Source: Nitrosomonadales bacterium (GTDB taxonomy: Bacteria > Pseudomonadota > Gammaproteobacteria > Burkholderiales > Sulfuricellaceae). From it: a stretch of DNA of 19,443 bases. A model generated the notes under the pieces. It had not been told where the DNA came from. It saw only the letters and a list, made by a program, of their open reading frames with translations, and did no database searches. The stretch lies in the NCBI GenBank assembly GCA_003104895.1, contig PQAG01000115.1:1-19443 (forward strand), given 5' to 3'. This document shows, piece by piece, positions 1 through 7,652 of the stretch. How positions within the stretch are numbered: position 1 is the first letter of the stretch; every line of letters begins with the position of its first letter. A program made the translations under genes and the position numbers.

Positions 1-119
1 CCGGGAGAGGGCGTGCTGGTCAGCGCAGGGAAGCCGGCATCGGCGGCAAACGCCATCTGCGGCAAGGCGAGCACAAGCACCCACCCCGCGGCGAAAGACA
101 GATGGCGCATCAGGCCCAT
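1..119 (-). CDS. fliP: FliP, flagellar export gate protein (N-terminal part only)
   Basis: The first 39 codons of a gene that leaves the window at base 1. The visible protein begins MGLMRHLSF, followed by a hydrophobic stretch and an AFA|AD-type signal peptidase site, then the segment FPALTSTPSPG. FliP of Gram-negative bacteria is known to carry a cleaved signal peptide, and a short sequence of this kind precedes its first membrane helix. In the family, FliP forms the core of the type III export gate with FliQ and FliR in the MS-ring pore. The chosen ATG (119) lies 2 bp after the fliO stop; a second in-frame ATG at 110 is possible. Position directly after fliO supports the assignment, and fliQ and fliR are expected beyond the window. 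The truncation is the window edge, not a mutation. Confidence 0.88.
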   Translation of the reverse strand, partial: MGLMRHLSFAAGWVLVLALPQMAFAADAGFPALTSTPSP

Positions 120-121
120 GA

Positions 122-586
122 TTATTTGCCGCCAGAAGCTGCGTTGCGCCGGCTCATGACGTCCTTGAGCCAGGCCGAAAAACGCTGGTCACCTCCGGCC
201 AGCGCATTGTTCCCGGGCAGGCTGGCAATCCTGGGCATATTGTGCAGCGCGGTCACCTGCCCCGGGGCCACGCCCACCACCAGCCAGGTTTCACCCACTT
301 CCACCACCACCACGCGCTCTTTTGGTCCCACTGCAATTCCGCCAATCAGCCGGATGCCTCCCCCGGCGGAAACCTGACCTGGAGCAAAACGCTTCAGCAG
401 CCAGGCGGTTGCGGCCACCGCGCCCAAAACGATCGCCAGACCAAGCAGGACTTGCAGCACCCCCCCCAGCGAGACGGATGAAGGGGGAAGCGGCGGCGTC
501 TGCGGCGGCGCTGCAAAAACGGAAGTTGTGGCAAGAAGGAGCAGCACACCCAGCGGGGCGGCAACGGAAATCCGCGGGGAATTCAT
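122..586 (-). CDS. fliO: FliO, flagellar export gate assembly protein
   Basis: A 154-residue protein with an N-terminal hydrophobic leader (residues about 8-25, ending VFA|APP), a Pro-rich linker, one strong membrane segment at about 39-64 and then the basic start LLKRFAPG of a small cytoplasmic domain. FliO is a poorly conserved bitopic protein that helps FliP assemble into the export gate. The length and topology are normal for the family. Its ATG overlaps the fliN stop (ATGA, 583-586), so translation is probably coupled, and fliP follows after 2 bp. The assignment rests on topology, the SVSLGGVLQVLLGL-to-LLKRF pattern and gene order. Confidence 0.9.
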   Translation of the reverse strand: MNSPRISVAAPLGVLLLLATTSVFAAPPQTPPLPPSSVSLGGVLQVLLGLAIVLGAVAATAWLLKRFAPGQVSAGGGIRLIGGIAVGPKERVVVVEVGETWLVVGVAPGQVTALHNMPRIASLPGNNALAGGDQRFSAWLKDVMSRRNAASGGK

Positions 587-1065
587 CGGTTGAGTTTGCG
601 GATCCGCTCGGCGGGGGAAATAATGTCGGTCAGGCGGATGCCAAACTTGTCGTTCACCACCACCACTTCACCCTGCGCGATCAGGCAGCCGTTGACCAGC
701 ACATTCATTGGTTCGCCGGCCAGACCGTCCAGCTCCACCACCGAGCCCTGCGCAAGCTGGAGCAGGCTGCGAATGGCAATTTTGGTGCGCCCCAGTTCGA
801 CCGTCAGGTTGACCGGAATATCCAGGATCATGTCCAGGTTATTGACCATGCTGCCGGCCTGGCCGGCAGGCGCAGAAAACTGCTCGAAAACCGGGGCGGT
901 GGTTACCTGCGGCTGGGCAGACCGGGTACCCGCAGCGGCCTCGGCATCGCCCTGCTCTGCCATGGCGGCTGCCCAGTCGTCCTCGGCAGAGGAACTGGCA
1001 GCCTCGCCCTGCTCGGACATGGCCGCAGCCCAATCATCTGCGCTAACTTGGCCTTCTTCAGCCAT
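583..1065 (-). CDS. fliN: FliN, C-ring switch protein with duplicated N-terminal motif
   Basis: A 160-residue protein. The C-terminal half (about 80-160) is a SpoA/FliN domain: a VNLTVELGRTKIAIRSLL segment, a VNGCLIAQGEVVVV strand and the end FGIRLTDIISPAERI. FliN forms the base of the C ring with FliM and docks FliH, so it links rotor switching to protein export. The acidic N-terminal region contains DDWAAAMSEQG (10-20) and DDWAAAMAEQG (29-39), a 19-residue tandem duplication visible in the DNA as a 57-bp repeat. The protein is longer than the 137-residue enterobacterial FliN because of this extension. The ATG overlaps the end of fliM by 8 bp and is preceded by a GGAGAG ribosome-binding site within fliM. 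Confidence 0.96.
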   Translation of the reverse strand: MAEEGQVSADDWAAAMSEQGEAASSSAEDDWAAAMAEQGDAEAAAGTRSAQPQVTTAPVFEQFSAPAGQAGSMVNNLDMILDIPVNLTVELGRTKIAIRSLLQLAQGSVVELDGLAGEPMNVLVNGCLIAQGEVVVVNDKFGIRLTDIISPAERIRKLNR

Positions 1066-2059
1066 TGTTTCTCTCCGGTGAAGATTCGGATTCCGGCATG
1101 GTCAGGATCCTGTTGACCTTCAGGGCATATTGTCCGTTGAGCACGCCGTATTTGCATTCCAGCACAGGGACACCGTCCACTTCCGCCACGATGGCTTCAG
1201 GAATATCCAGGGAAATCACATCTCCAACCTGCATGTTGAGGATCTGCCCCAGATTCACGGGCGCTTCTCCCAGGGTAGCGACAAGATTGACTTCAGCGGC
1301 CTGCAGCTGCTTGGTCATCAGGCGGGTCCAGCGCTCGTCCACGTCCATGCGCTCCCCCTGCATGCTGCTGTAGAGGACATCCCGGATCGGTTCGATCATA
1401 GCATAGGGTATACACACGTGAAAGTCGCCGCCGCCCGACCCCAGTTCGATGTTGAAGGTCGTCACCACCACCACTTCGCTGGGTGTGGCAATATTGGCGA
1501 ACTGGGTGTTCATTTCCGAACGGACATACTCGAATTCCACCGGATGAACCGGAGCCCAGCACTTTTTCATTTCCTCGAATACCACATTGAGCATGTTCTG
1601 GATGATGCGCTGCTCGGTGGGTGTGAAGTCCCGGCCCTCGACACGCATGTGGAAGCGCCCGTCACCGCCGAACAGATTGTCCACCACCAGGAATACCAGG
1701 TTGGGGTCAAAAATGAACAGCGCCGTGCCACGCAGGGGCTTCATGTGAACCAGGTTGAGGTTGGTCGGCACCACCAGGTTGCGGATGAATTCGCTGTATT
1801 TCATGACGCGCACCGGGCCGACGGAAATTTCCGCCGTACGCCGGATGAAGTTGAACAGGCCGATGCGCAGCAAACGGGCGAAACGCTCGTTGATCATTTC
1901 CAGCCCGGGCATGCGCCCGCGCACGATACGCTCCTGCTTGGCGAGATTGTAGGGCTTGACGCCGGAGGCATCTTCAGCCCCGGCCTCCTCCTCGACCTCG
2001 CCCGTCACCCCCTTGAGAAGGGCGTCGACTTCATCCTGTGAAAGTATGTCGTCAGCCAT
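1058..2059 (-). CDS. fliM: FliM, C-ring switch protein and CheY-P receptor
   Basis: A 333-residue protein of normal family length. The N-terminus carries LSQDEVDALL (residues 6-15), the conserved helix that binds phospho-CheY. A linker of about 20 acidic residues follows, then the CheC-like middle domain with the GGDG sequence (131-134) at the position of the GGxG motif that contacts FliG, then a C-terminal SpoA domain that pairs with FliN. FliM transmits CheY-P binding to FliG and sets rotation direction. It lies 33 bp after fliL and overlaps fliN, as in the standard fliLMNOPQR operon. All signature elements are present and nothing looks truncated. Confidence 0.98.
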   Translation of the reverse strand: MADDILSQDEVDALLKGVTGEVEEEAGAEDASGVKPYNLAKQERIVRGRMPGLEMINERFARLLRIGLFNFIRRTAEISVGPVRVMKYSEFIRNLVVPTNLNLVHMKPLRGTALFIFDPNLVFLVVDNLFGGDGRFHMRVEGRDFTPTEQRIIQNMLNVVFEEMKKCWAPVHPVEFEYVRSEMNTQFANIATPSEVVVVTTFNIELGSGGGDFHVCIPYAMIEPIRDVLYSSMQGERMDVDERWTRLMTKQLQAAEVNLVATLGEAPVNLGQILNMQVGDVISLDIPEAIVAEVDGVPVLECKYGVLNGQYALKVNRILTMPESESSPERNNG

Positions 2060-2092
2060 TTTTCCGATGTCCCGGCATCACTCTCCGGCCAC

Positions 2093-2605
2093 TTACTGAA
2101 TCACGAAAGACGTAAAAAACACCCCGGACACCCCTTCATCTTCTTTGACGTGCAGTTCCTTGTTGATCTTCGCCTTGATCTCTGCGCTCAGCTTCTGCTT
2201 GCCTTCGGCTGTCGCAAGGGCACTGGCGGTCTTGCTCGAGAGCAGCAACAGAAGGGCATTGCGTACTTCCGGCATGTGCGCCTTGATGGTATCCGTCGCC
2301 TTGGCATCCGCCACTTTGAGCTCGATATCCGTTTGCAGCATGCGCTCCTCGCCTTCTGCAGTCAGGTTGACGGTAAAGGGCTCCAGCCTGACAAACACCG
2401 GCGGCTTCGCGGGTTCGGCTTCATGCTTGGCGTCTTCCTGGCCGTCATGGGCAGCTTTTTTGGCATGCATGAAATACCAGGCCGCTCCACCTCCCCCAGC
2501 CAGCAACACCACTGCCGCGATAATGATGATCAGCAGCTTGCCCTTGCCTTTTTTAGGCGCGCCTTCTGCCGCTTCAGCAGCCGGTTTCTCCTTGCCTTTG
2601 GCCAT
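2093..2605 (-). CDS. fliL: FliL, flagellar basal body-associated (stator) protein
   Basis: A 170-residue protein: a Lys/Ala-rich cytoplasmic tail, one membrane helix at about 24-46 (KLLIIIIAAVVLLAGGGG), and a periplasmic domain with VRLEPFTVNL, LQTDIELKV, EVRNALLLLLSSKTASAL and a C-terminus ending in a hydrophobic strand. FliL surrounds the stator at the inner membrane and supports torque under load. The ATG at 2605 is chosen because GAGGGAG lies just upstream; an in-frame TTG at 2668 would add 21 basic, Cys-containing residues that look unrelated to FliL. It is the first gene of the second fli unit, after a 371-bp AT-rich gap. Confidence 0.95.
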   Translation of the reverse strand: MAKGKEKPAAEAAEGAPKKGKGKLLIIIIAAVVLLAGGGGAAWYFMHAKKAAHDGQEDAKHEAEPAKPPVFVRLEPFTVNLTAEGEERMLQTDIELKVADAKATDTIKAHMPEVRNALLLLLSSKTASALATAEGKQKLSAEIKAKINKELHVKEDEGVSGVFFTSFVIQ

Positions 2606-2742
2606 TACTCCCTCGCTTTCAGTTCTCGCCGCACTCAGGCAGCGGCCACATTTCTTGCTTTGGAGCAACTTATAAACTTAAATAATATAAAAAACAAGTA
2701 GTTTTGGTTGATAATTTATGTGCTTTAACAACTATCATGGCG

Positions 2743-2757
2743 GCGAGCATCCGGCCA
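2743..2757 (-). promoter_or_regulatory. Weak sigma-54-like promoter candidate for fliL
   Basis: On the minus strand TGGCCGGATGCTCGC has GG and GC separated by exactly 10 bases, as at sigma-54 -24/-12 sites, and keeps most of the -24 block. The -12 block is CTCGC rather than TTGC, and the site overlaps the 16-bp palindrome. The start site would leave a leader of about 125 nt before fliL. Spacing is right but the match is imperfect, so confidence is low. Confidence 0.22.
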
Positions 2758-2765
2758 TGGCCGGA
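2750..2765. repeat. Perfect 16-bp palindrome
   Basis: TCCGGCCATGGCCGGA reads identically on both strands. It lies upstream of fliL and is not followed by a T-run on either strand, so it does not look like an intrinsic terminator. An operator or a dispersed palindrome is possible; no specific regulator can be named. Confidence 0.6.
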
Positions 2766-2853
2766 CAGCACGCATGAAATAACCAGCAACGGGGGAATCA
2801 GAACCTGCGAATTATAAAAATTAAGTCTTAATAATCATCAGGATGGGAACACA

Positions 2854-2871
2854 CCGGCAGCACTCTGCCGG
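2854..2871 (-). terminator. Hairpin downstream of fliK, possible weak terminator
   Basis: CCGGCAG and CTGCCGG form a perfect 7-bp stem around a CACT loop, about 105 bp past the fliK stop in the direction of transcription. The sequence after it on the minus strand is TGTGTTCC, with only interrupted T residues, so intrinsic termination would be weak. Confidence 0.3.
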
Positions 2872-2976
2872 GATTGTCAGGAAAATCCGGGCGGAAGAAG
2901 AGGCTGAATCAGGATAGTGCAGCCCGCTGTTGTTGCAGGAAAGCAACACTGCACCATGTGAGGCTAGACAAGTTTT

Positions 2977-4059
2977 TCAGGCAAACAGGTCAACCATTCC
3001 GCTGCCATCATGACGCAGCGAAATCACTCCTCCCATATTCAGTGGCGGGAGCATGTTACCCATGGCAGAAAATTCCGGCTGCCGCGAAGAACCAGGCCGT
3101 CCCTCATGACCAGACGGCTGCTGCTGCGGCAAGGAATCGGAACTGACAGTGGCATTTCCCAGGGTCATCCCGCTATCAGCGAACATCTCGCGCAGGCGGG
3201 GCATGGCGGCCTCGATGGCCTCGCGTACCGCAGGCTGATGTGAAACAAAAAGAGCGGAAACCTGGTCGTTGCTGACGGAAAGCCGCACCTCCATCGGCCC
3301 CAGATGCGGCGGATTAAGGTGCAGTTCGGCCACCTGTGTTTGCTGCCCCGCCATCCATACCACTTTCTGGCCCAGGGCATCGCCCCAGCCCGTCGTGCCA
3401 ACGGGCGCCTGAAGCGTTGCCGGGGGAAGCGTCAAGGGCTTTGCTTCAGCTGCAGGAGCATGGCTTGCAGCCATCGCGGCAGGCATGGCATTACCCGGAA
3501 TTTCCGGAATGCGCCCGGATTCCGCAGACAAAGCCGGCGGGTTCTGGCTGTCTGCATTTTTTTCCGCCCCGCTCAGCGGCAACGTTTTGCCGTTGACGGC
3601 AAAATCTGCCACGCGGCCAGAATCCTCCAATGAAGCGGCGCTGGTCCTGGGGCGCTCCTCGTCAAATTGGGCAATCACATTAGGGCCGCTTACGACTCCC
3701 TCCAGCTTCTTGCCCGAAGCTGCAGCCGGCAGAACGGGAGACCCGGGTTGTTGCGCGACGGCTGCCTGAAGCGGTATAAAAATGCCGGGCGGCGGAAGCA
3801 GACCGCCATCAAGTGCAGCTTCTCCAACGGGCAAAGACCCGGGATCCGGCTGCGCTGCAACATCTGCCAGAACGGATTCAGTAGCTTCCGCATCAGGGAG
3901 CACCTCGGCCTCTGCTTCAACCCCCCGCCCATCCCTGATCTGGGCCATGAGCAGGGCGGAAAAGTCCACGCCCTCCGCGGCAGCGCCCTCATTTCCCGAT
4001 CCCGCGGACTGTGCGGCTTTACCGTTTGGCATGGCCGCCGTAACTGGCATTGCTTGCAT
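2977..4059 (-). CDS. fliK: FliK, flagellar hook-length control protein
   Basis: A 360-residue protein with a long, low-complexity Ala/Pro-rich N-terminal region and a conserved C-terminal hook-length domain at about 218-310. That domain holds the family signature VAELHLNPPHLGPMEVRLSV and the following helix with REAIEAAMPRLREMFADSG. FliK is secreted during hook growth, measures hook length and switches export specificity from hook to filament subunits by acting on FlhB. The C-terminus ends GSGMVDLFA, like the VDTFA end of many FliK proteins. The ATG at 4059 follows a TGAGGT ribosome-binding site. It lies 57 bp after fliJ. The N-terminal two thirds diverge quickly in this family, so length there says little. 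Confidence 0.95.
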   Translation of the reverse strand: MQAMPVTAAMPNGKAAQSAGSGNEGAAAEGVDFSALLMAQIRDGRGVEAEAEVLPDAEATESVLADVAAQPDPGSLPVGEAALDGGLLPPPGIFIPLQAAVAQQPGSPVLPAAASGKKLEGVVSGPNVIAQFDEERPRTSAASLEDSGRVADFAVNGKTLPLSGAEKNADSQNPPALSAESGRIPEIPGNAMPAAMAASHAPAAEAKPLTLPPATLQAPVGTTGWGDALGQKVVWMAGQQTQVAELHLNPPHLGPMEVRLSVSNDQVSALFVSHQPAVREAIEAAMPRLREMFADSGMTLGNATVSSDSLPQQQPSGHEGRPGSSRQPEFSAMGNMLPPLNMGGVISLRHDGSGMVDLFA

Positions 4060-4116
4060 GTATCGACCTCATTCAGCGCATTGTCTGACAAGGCTCAAGC
4101 AACATGCATGCCTGTC

Positions 4117-4563
4117 TCACTCTTCCCCGGATCTGTCACTCTGCTTGCGGGAAAGTTCGTCCTGTTCCTTCTGTTCAATCTGGTTTTCGCGTTTTTCCTC
4201 GGCACGCCGGTGGCGCTGTGACAAGGTATCAAAAGCCTTGAGTTTGCCGCGCTGCTTCAGCCACTCCTGCTGTCCGGCATTCCACCTCGCCTGGCAACGC
4301 GCCACCTCGTCCTGCTGCAACTTGATGGCGGCATCCAGCTTGGCCAGGAAAAGCTGAAAATCCCGCAGCGCCATGGCGGATGTGCCATTGCCGCCGGATT
4401 CGCGCAGGCGCTCCCGGTAGCTCTCCCGGTATGCCAGCAGCTGCCTGAGCTTGTCCTCGGCATCATTCCAGCGCGCCTTTAGCGCCTGCAGGTTTTTCGC
4501 CGCAGAGTCCATGTGATTCTGGGCTAGGTCGAGCAGGGGTTGCAGCGGGAATTTGCGCGCCAT
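4117..4563 (-). CDS. fliJ: FliJ, flagellar export chaperone-escort protein
   Basis: A 148-residue, highly charged protein predicted to be almost entirely helical and coiled-coil, starting MARKFPLQPLLDLAQ, which matches the usual FliJ opening of basic residues followed by F-x-L-x-x-LL. FliJ sits in the centre of the FliI hexamer like a rotor stalk, helps couple ATP hydrolysis and proton flow to export, and recycles substrate chaperones. Length matches the family (147 residues in enterics). The C-terminal 30 residues are rich in Glu, Gln, Lys and Arg. Location between fliI (14 bp upstream) and fliK gives the strongest support, as FliJ sequences vary. Confidence 0.94.
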   Translation of the reverse strand: MARKFPLQPLLDLAQNHMDSAAKNLQALKARWNDAEDKLRQLLAYRESYRERLRESGGNGTSAMALRDFQLFLAKLDAAIKLQQDEVARCQARWNAGQQEWLKQRGKLKAFDTLSQRHRRAEEKRENQIEQKEQDELSRKQSDRSGEE

Positions 4564-4577
4564 TTCGCTCTAATTGA

Positions 4578-5984
4578 TCAGTGGCTGAACAACGCAGCCA
4601 GCTGGGCCACGCTCTCGTGCTCGTTGACCTGCTGCCGCATGCCTTGCTGCAAAAAAGCCTCGAGACGCGGATACATCATGATCGCCTCGTCCAGCAGCGG
4701 ATCGCCGCCCTTGACATAGGCGCCGACGCTGATCAGATCCCGGCTGCGATGGTAACGGGAATACAGCAGCTTGAAGCGCCGCACCCACTCCAGGTGCTGC
4801 GGGCTGATCAGCTCGGTCATGGCGCGGCTGATCGAAGCCTCGATGTCGATCGCCGGGTAATGCCCCTGGTCGGCCAGGGCGCGCGACAGCACCACGTGGC
4901 CATCAAGAATGGCCCGCGCGCTATCGGCGATGGGGTCCTGCTGGTCGTCGCCTTCGGTCAGTACGGTATAAAAGGCCGTGATCGAGCCTCCGCCAGTGCG
5001 GCCATTGCCGGCACGCTCCACCAGCTGCGGCAGCTTGGCAAACACCGAGGGCGGGTAACCCTTGGTGGCAGGCGGCTCGCCGATCGCCAGCGCTATTTCG
5101 CGCTGCGCCATGGCATAGCGGGTCAGGGAGTCCATGATCAGCAACACATGCTTGCCCTGATCCCGGAAATATTCCGCAATCGCCGTTGCATAGGACGCGC
5201 CATGCAGGCGCAGCAAGGGGGGCGTGTCGGCCGGAGCGGCCACAATAACCGAGCGGCCAAGCCCTTCGGCGCCAAGAATGTTCTCGATGAATTCCTTGAC
5301 CTCGCGGCCACGCTCGCCGATCAGGCCCACCACAATCACGTCGGCGCTGGTGTAGCGCGCCATCATCCCCAGCAGCACGCTCTTGCCTATACCGCTGCCG
5401 GCAAACAGCCCCATGCGCTGACCCCGTCCCACCGTCAGCAGGGCATTGATGGCGCGCACGCCGACATTCAGGACATCACGAATCGGCGCTCTGGCCAGCG
5501 GGTTGAAGGGCCTGCTTTGCAGGGGAACCGAGCAATCGGTCTGGAGCGGTCCCAATGCATCGAGGGGGCGGCCTGCGCCATCGATGACGCGCCCCAGCAG
5601 CCGGTCTCCCACCGCCACATGCTTGGCGCGATCCTCGGCTCGACGGTGCTGGCCAGGCTTGCCGGAACGGCCTGCAGGCCTGGAGCGGGGAGACAGGCTG
5701 CTGACTGCGGGGGTGACTTTTGCGCCTGGCGTCAGGCCGTACACATCGGTGGAAGGCATCAGCAGCAAACGCTCTCCGGCAAAGCCGACCACTTCCGCTT
5801 CCACGTCATGCCCATCCGGCATGGAAACGACGCAGCTGCTACCCACCGCCAGCTTGAGGCCCACCGCCTCCATCACCAGCCCGGTCACCCGCGTCAGCCG
5901 GCCCGTGACAGCCCAGGGCGGATTGCCCTCCACGATCTCCCGGCAATTCTGCAGATGGCTTTGCCAGTTCTCTCGCAGGTTCAT
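4578..5984 (-). CDS. fliI: FliI, flagellum-specific ATPase
   Basis: A 468-residue member of the F1-beta-like type III secretion ATPases. Visible motifs are the Walker A loop AGSGIGKS (195-202), the GERGREVKEF segment with catalytic Glu224, the Walker B strand LLIMD (281-285) followed by SLTRYAMAQREI, and the family signature PPSVFAKLPQLVERAG (311-326). FliI unfolds and releases export substrates at the base of the flagellum with FliH and FliJ. It is about 10 residues longer than enteric FliI; the extra length is a basic segment at about 97-118, between the N-terminal barrel and the ATPase core. The start codon overlaps the fliH stop (ATGA, 5981-5984), so translation is probably coupled. Confidence 0.98.
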   Translation of the reverse strand: MNLRENWQSHLQNCREIVEGNPPWAVTGRLTRVTGLVMEAVGLKLAVGSSCVVSMPDGHDVEAEVVGFAGERLLLMPSTDVYGLTPGAKVTPAVSSLSPRSRPAGRSGKPGQHRRAEDRAKHVAVGDRLLGRVIDGAGRPLDALGPLQTDCSVPLQSRPFNPLARAPIRDVLNVGVRAINALLTVGRGQRMGLFAGSGIGKSVLLGMMARYTSADVIVVGLIGERGREVKEFIENILGAEGLGRSVIVAAPADTPPLLRLHGASYATAIAEYFRDQGKHVLLIMDSLTRYAMAQREIALAIGEPPATKGYPPSVFAKLPQLVERAGNGRTGGGSITAFYTVLTEGDDQQDPIADSARAILDGHVVLSRALADQGHYPAIDIEASISRAMTELISPQHLEWVRRFKLLYSRYHRSRDLISVGAYVKGGDPLLDEAIMMYPRLEAFLQQGMRQQVNEHESVAQLAALFSH

Positions 5985-6634
5985 TTCGGCGCCAGCCAGT
6001 CCCCGTTCTGCCCGAGTGATTCGAGCACGCTTTGCCAGCGCCGTTCCAGCGTGGCGTCGAGCTCGCCGTGGGCGGTCTCGAGGCGGCAGCCGCCCGGCTC
6101 TATCTGGCTGTCTTCGACCACCCGCCAGTGGCCATGGGCGAGTTCAGCTTCAAGAGCGGAGCGCACCAGGGCGGCGTCCTGTGGATGCAATGTCAGTTGC
6201 GGATGCTGATTGGCCTGGGGAAAACTGCTGATGGCTTCCTTCACCACCGCCAGGACCAGTTCCGGGCGTACCGCCAGGGCCTGGCGCAACATCTGGCGGG
6301 CGATGCCAAGCGCCAGGTCGAGAAGCTGCTGGGACATCTCCTGGTCAAGCTGCTGCATGGCAGCATTCACCTGGCTCAGCAATTCATTCAGGCGCTGCGC
6401 TTCCTGCCTGACCTGCTCCTGCCCCTCACGGTATCCCTGCGCCCGGCCCTGCTCCAGCCCTTCGCGGTATCCCTCCTGATGGGCCTGCTGGTGCATGAGC
6501 TCGATCGCCTCTGCCGTGGGCAGCGGAACCTGCTCCTGGCCGGTGCCTTCCACCCCGGCCCCCGCATCTTCAAATGCATCCATTTCCCAGCGCCGGTATG
6601 CGCTCAACTGCTCTTTTGGAATTATGTTAGACAT
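5981..6634 (-). CDS. fliH: FliH, regulator of the export ATPase
   Basis: A 217-residue protein. Residues 55-71 carry five glycines spaced every fourth residue (G55, G59, G63, G67, G71), the GxxxG repeat characteristic of FliH and the related F-type ATPase b subunit helices. A coiled-coil region follows, then a C-terminal FliI-binding domain (about 100-215) with LLDLALGIARQMLRQAL and the GGCRLETAHGELDATLE end. FliH forms a dimer that holds FliI inactive and tethers it to FliN in the C ring. The N-terminal PKEQLSAYRRWEMDAF segment with its aromatic residues fits the FliN/FlhA-binding N-terminus. It lies 22 bp after fliG. Confidence 0.96.
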   Translation of the reverse strand: MSNIIPKEQLSAYRRWEMDAFEDAGAGVEGTGQEQVPLPTAEAIELMHQQAHQEGYREGLEQGRAQGYREGQEQVRQEAQRLNELLSQVNAAMQQLDQEMSQQLLDLALGIARQMLRQALAVRPELVLAVVKEAISSFPQANQHPQLTLHPQDAALVRSALEAELAHGHWRVVEDSQIEPGGCRLETAHGELDATLERRWQSVLESLGQNGDWLAPK

Positions 6635-6656
6635 GGATTATCAGGCCGCAGAAGCG

Positions 6657-7652
6657 TCAGATCATCTGCTCTTCGCCCTTGCCTCCGAGCACGATCTGGC
6701 CTTCATCCGCCAGGCGGCGCACCACCTTGAGGATTTCCTTCTGTTCGGCCTCGACCTCTGACAGGCGCACCGGCCCCTTGGCCTCGAGGTCGTCGCGCAG
6801 CATCTCGGCGGCACGGGAGGACATGTTCTTGAAAATCTTCTCGCGCAGTTCGGGGGTCGCGCCTTTCAGCGCGAGGATCAGGGATTCGGACTGGACTTCG
6901 CGCAGCAGCAGCTGGATCGAACGGTCATCCAGATCGTTCAGGTTGTCGAACACGAACATCTCGTCCTGGATTCCCTGCGCCAGTTCCGGGTCATAGTCGC
7001 GGACGCTGTTGATCACCGAGGTTTCGTTGGCCGTGCCCATGAAGTTGAGAATCTCCGCTGCCGCGCGCACGCCGCCCATGGCGCTTTTCTTGAGGTTGGT
7101 ATTGCCGGCCAGCAGCTTGGTCAGCACGTCATTCAGCTCCTTCAGCGCGGAGGGCTGGATGCCGTCCAGCGTCGCAATGCGCAGGATGACATCGTTACGC
7201 AGGCGCTCCGTAAAGGAGCTCAGCACCGCACTGGCCTGATCCCGGTCCAGATGTACCAGGATCGTGGCGATGATCTGGGGATGCTCGTTCTTGATCAGCT
7301 CCGCCACGGCAGCCGCATCCATCCATTTCAGGCTTTCGATGCCTGCCGTATCGCCCCCCTGCAGGATGCGGTCGATCAGGTTTCCGGCGCGCTCGCTGCC
7401 CAGCGCCTTGGTCAGAACGGAGCGGATATATTCGTCGTTGGCCATGCCAACATGGGTTTTCTCCTCTGCCTCCTTGCGGAAATCGTGCAGCACGCCTTCG
7501 ATCTGGTCGCGCTTCACGTTCTTCAGGGCCGCCATGGCCGCGCCCAGCTTCTGCACCTCTTTCGGGCCGAGATGCTTGAACACCTCGGACGCCTCCTCTT
7601 CCCCCAGAGTCATCAGCAGAATCGCGCTCTTGAGAACGCCTTCTTCGCTCAT
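6657..7652 (-). CDS. fliG: FliG, rotor switch and torque protein
   Basis: A 331-residue protein of usual length. It contains the EHPQ motif (NEHPQIIATIL) of the middle domain that binds FliM, and the C-terminal torque helix DDRSIQLLLREVQSESLILALKG, where conserved charged residues interact with the stator. The N-terminal domain binds the cytoplasmic tail of FliF. I use the ATG at 7652, which forms an ATGA overlap with the fliF stop; an upstream in-frame TTG at 7667 would add five residues (VGGCR-like) not typical of FliG. Nothing is missing. Confidence 0.98.
   Translation of the reverse strand: MSEEGVLKSAILLMTLGEEEASEVFKHLGPKEVQKLGAAMAALKNVKRDQIEGVLHDFRKEAEEKTHVGMANDEYIRSVLTKALGSERAGNLIDRILQGGDTAGIESLKWMDAAAVAELIKNEHPQIIATILVHLDRDQASAVLSSFTERLRNDVILRIATLDGIQPSALKELNDVLTKLLAGNTNLKKSAMGGVRAAAEILNFMGTANETSVINSVRDYDPELAQGIQDEMFVFDNLNDLDDRSIQLLLREVQSESLILALKGATPELREKIFKNMSSRAAEMLRDDLEAKGPVRLSEVEAEQKEILKVVRRLADEGQIVLGGKGEEQMI

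Larger units (their letters stand above)
2606..2976. other. AT-rich spacer between fliK and fliL with inverted repeats
   Basis: This 371-bp stretch holds no convincing gene. Its middle (about 2669-2740 and 2810-2840) is strongly AT-rich, unlike the surrounding genes, and it contains four inverted repeats: TTGCT/AGCAA (2655-2668), a perfect 16-bp palindrome (2750-2765), ATTAAG/CTTAAT (2819-2832) and CCGGCAG/CTGCCGG (2854-2871). The gap separates fliE-K from fliL-P and is the natural place for a terminator after fliK and a promoter for fliL. I infer regulatory DNA. Confidence 0.6.

Noticed and set aside
2606..2668. N-terminal extension of FliL by 21 residues
   Set aside because: It requires a TTG start without a ribosome-binding site, while ATG 2605 has GAGGGAG directly upstream.
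4581..6209. Long plus-strand open frame (542 residues) opposite fliI and fliH
   Set aside because: It is a shadow of two unmistakable genes with catalytic motifs; its own translation is rich in His, Arg and Gln without domain structure.
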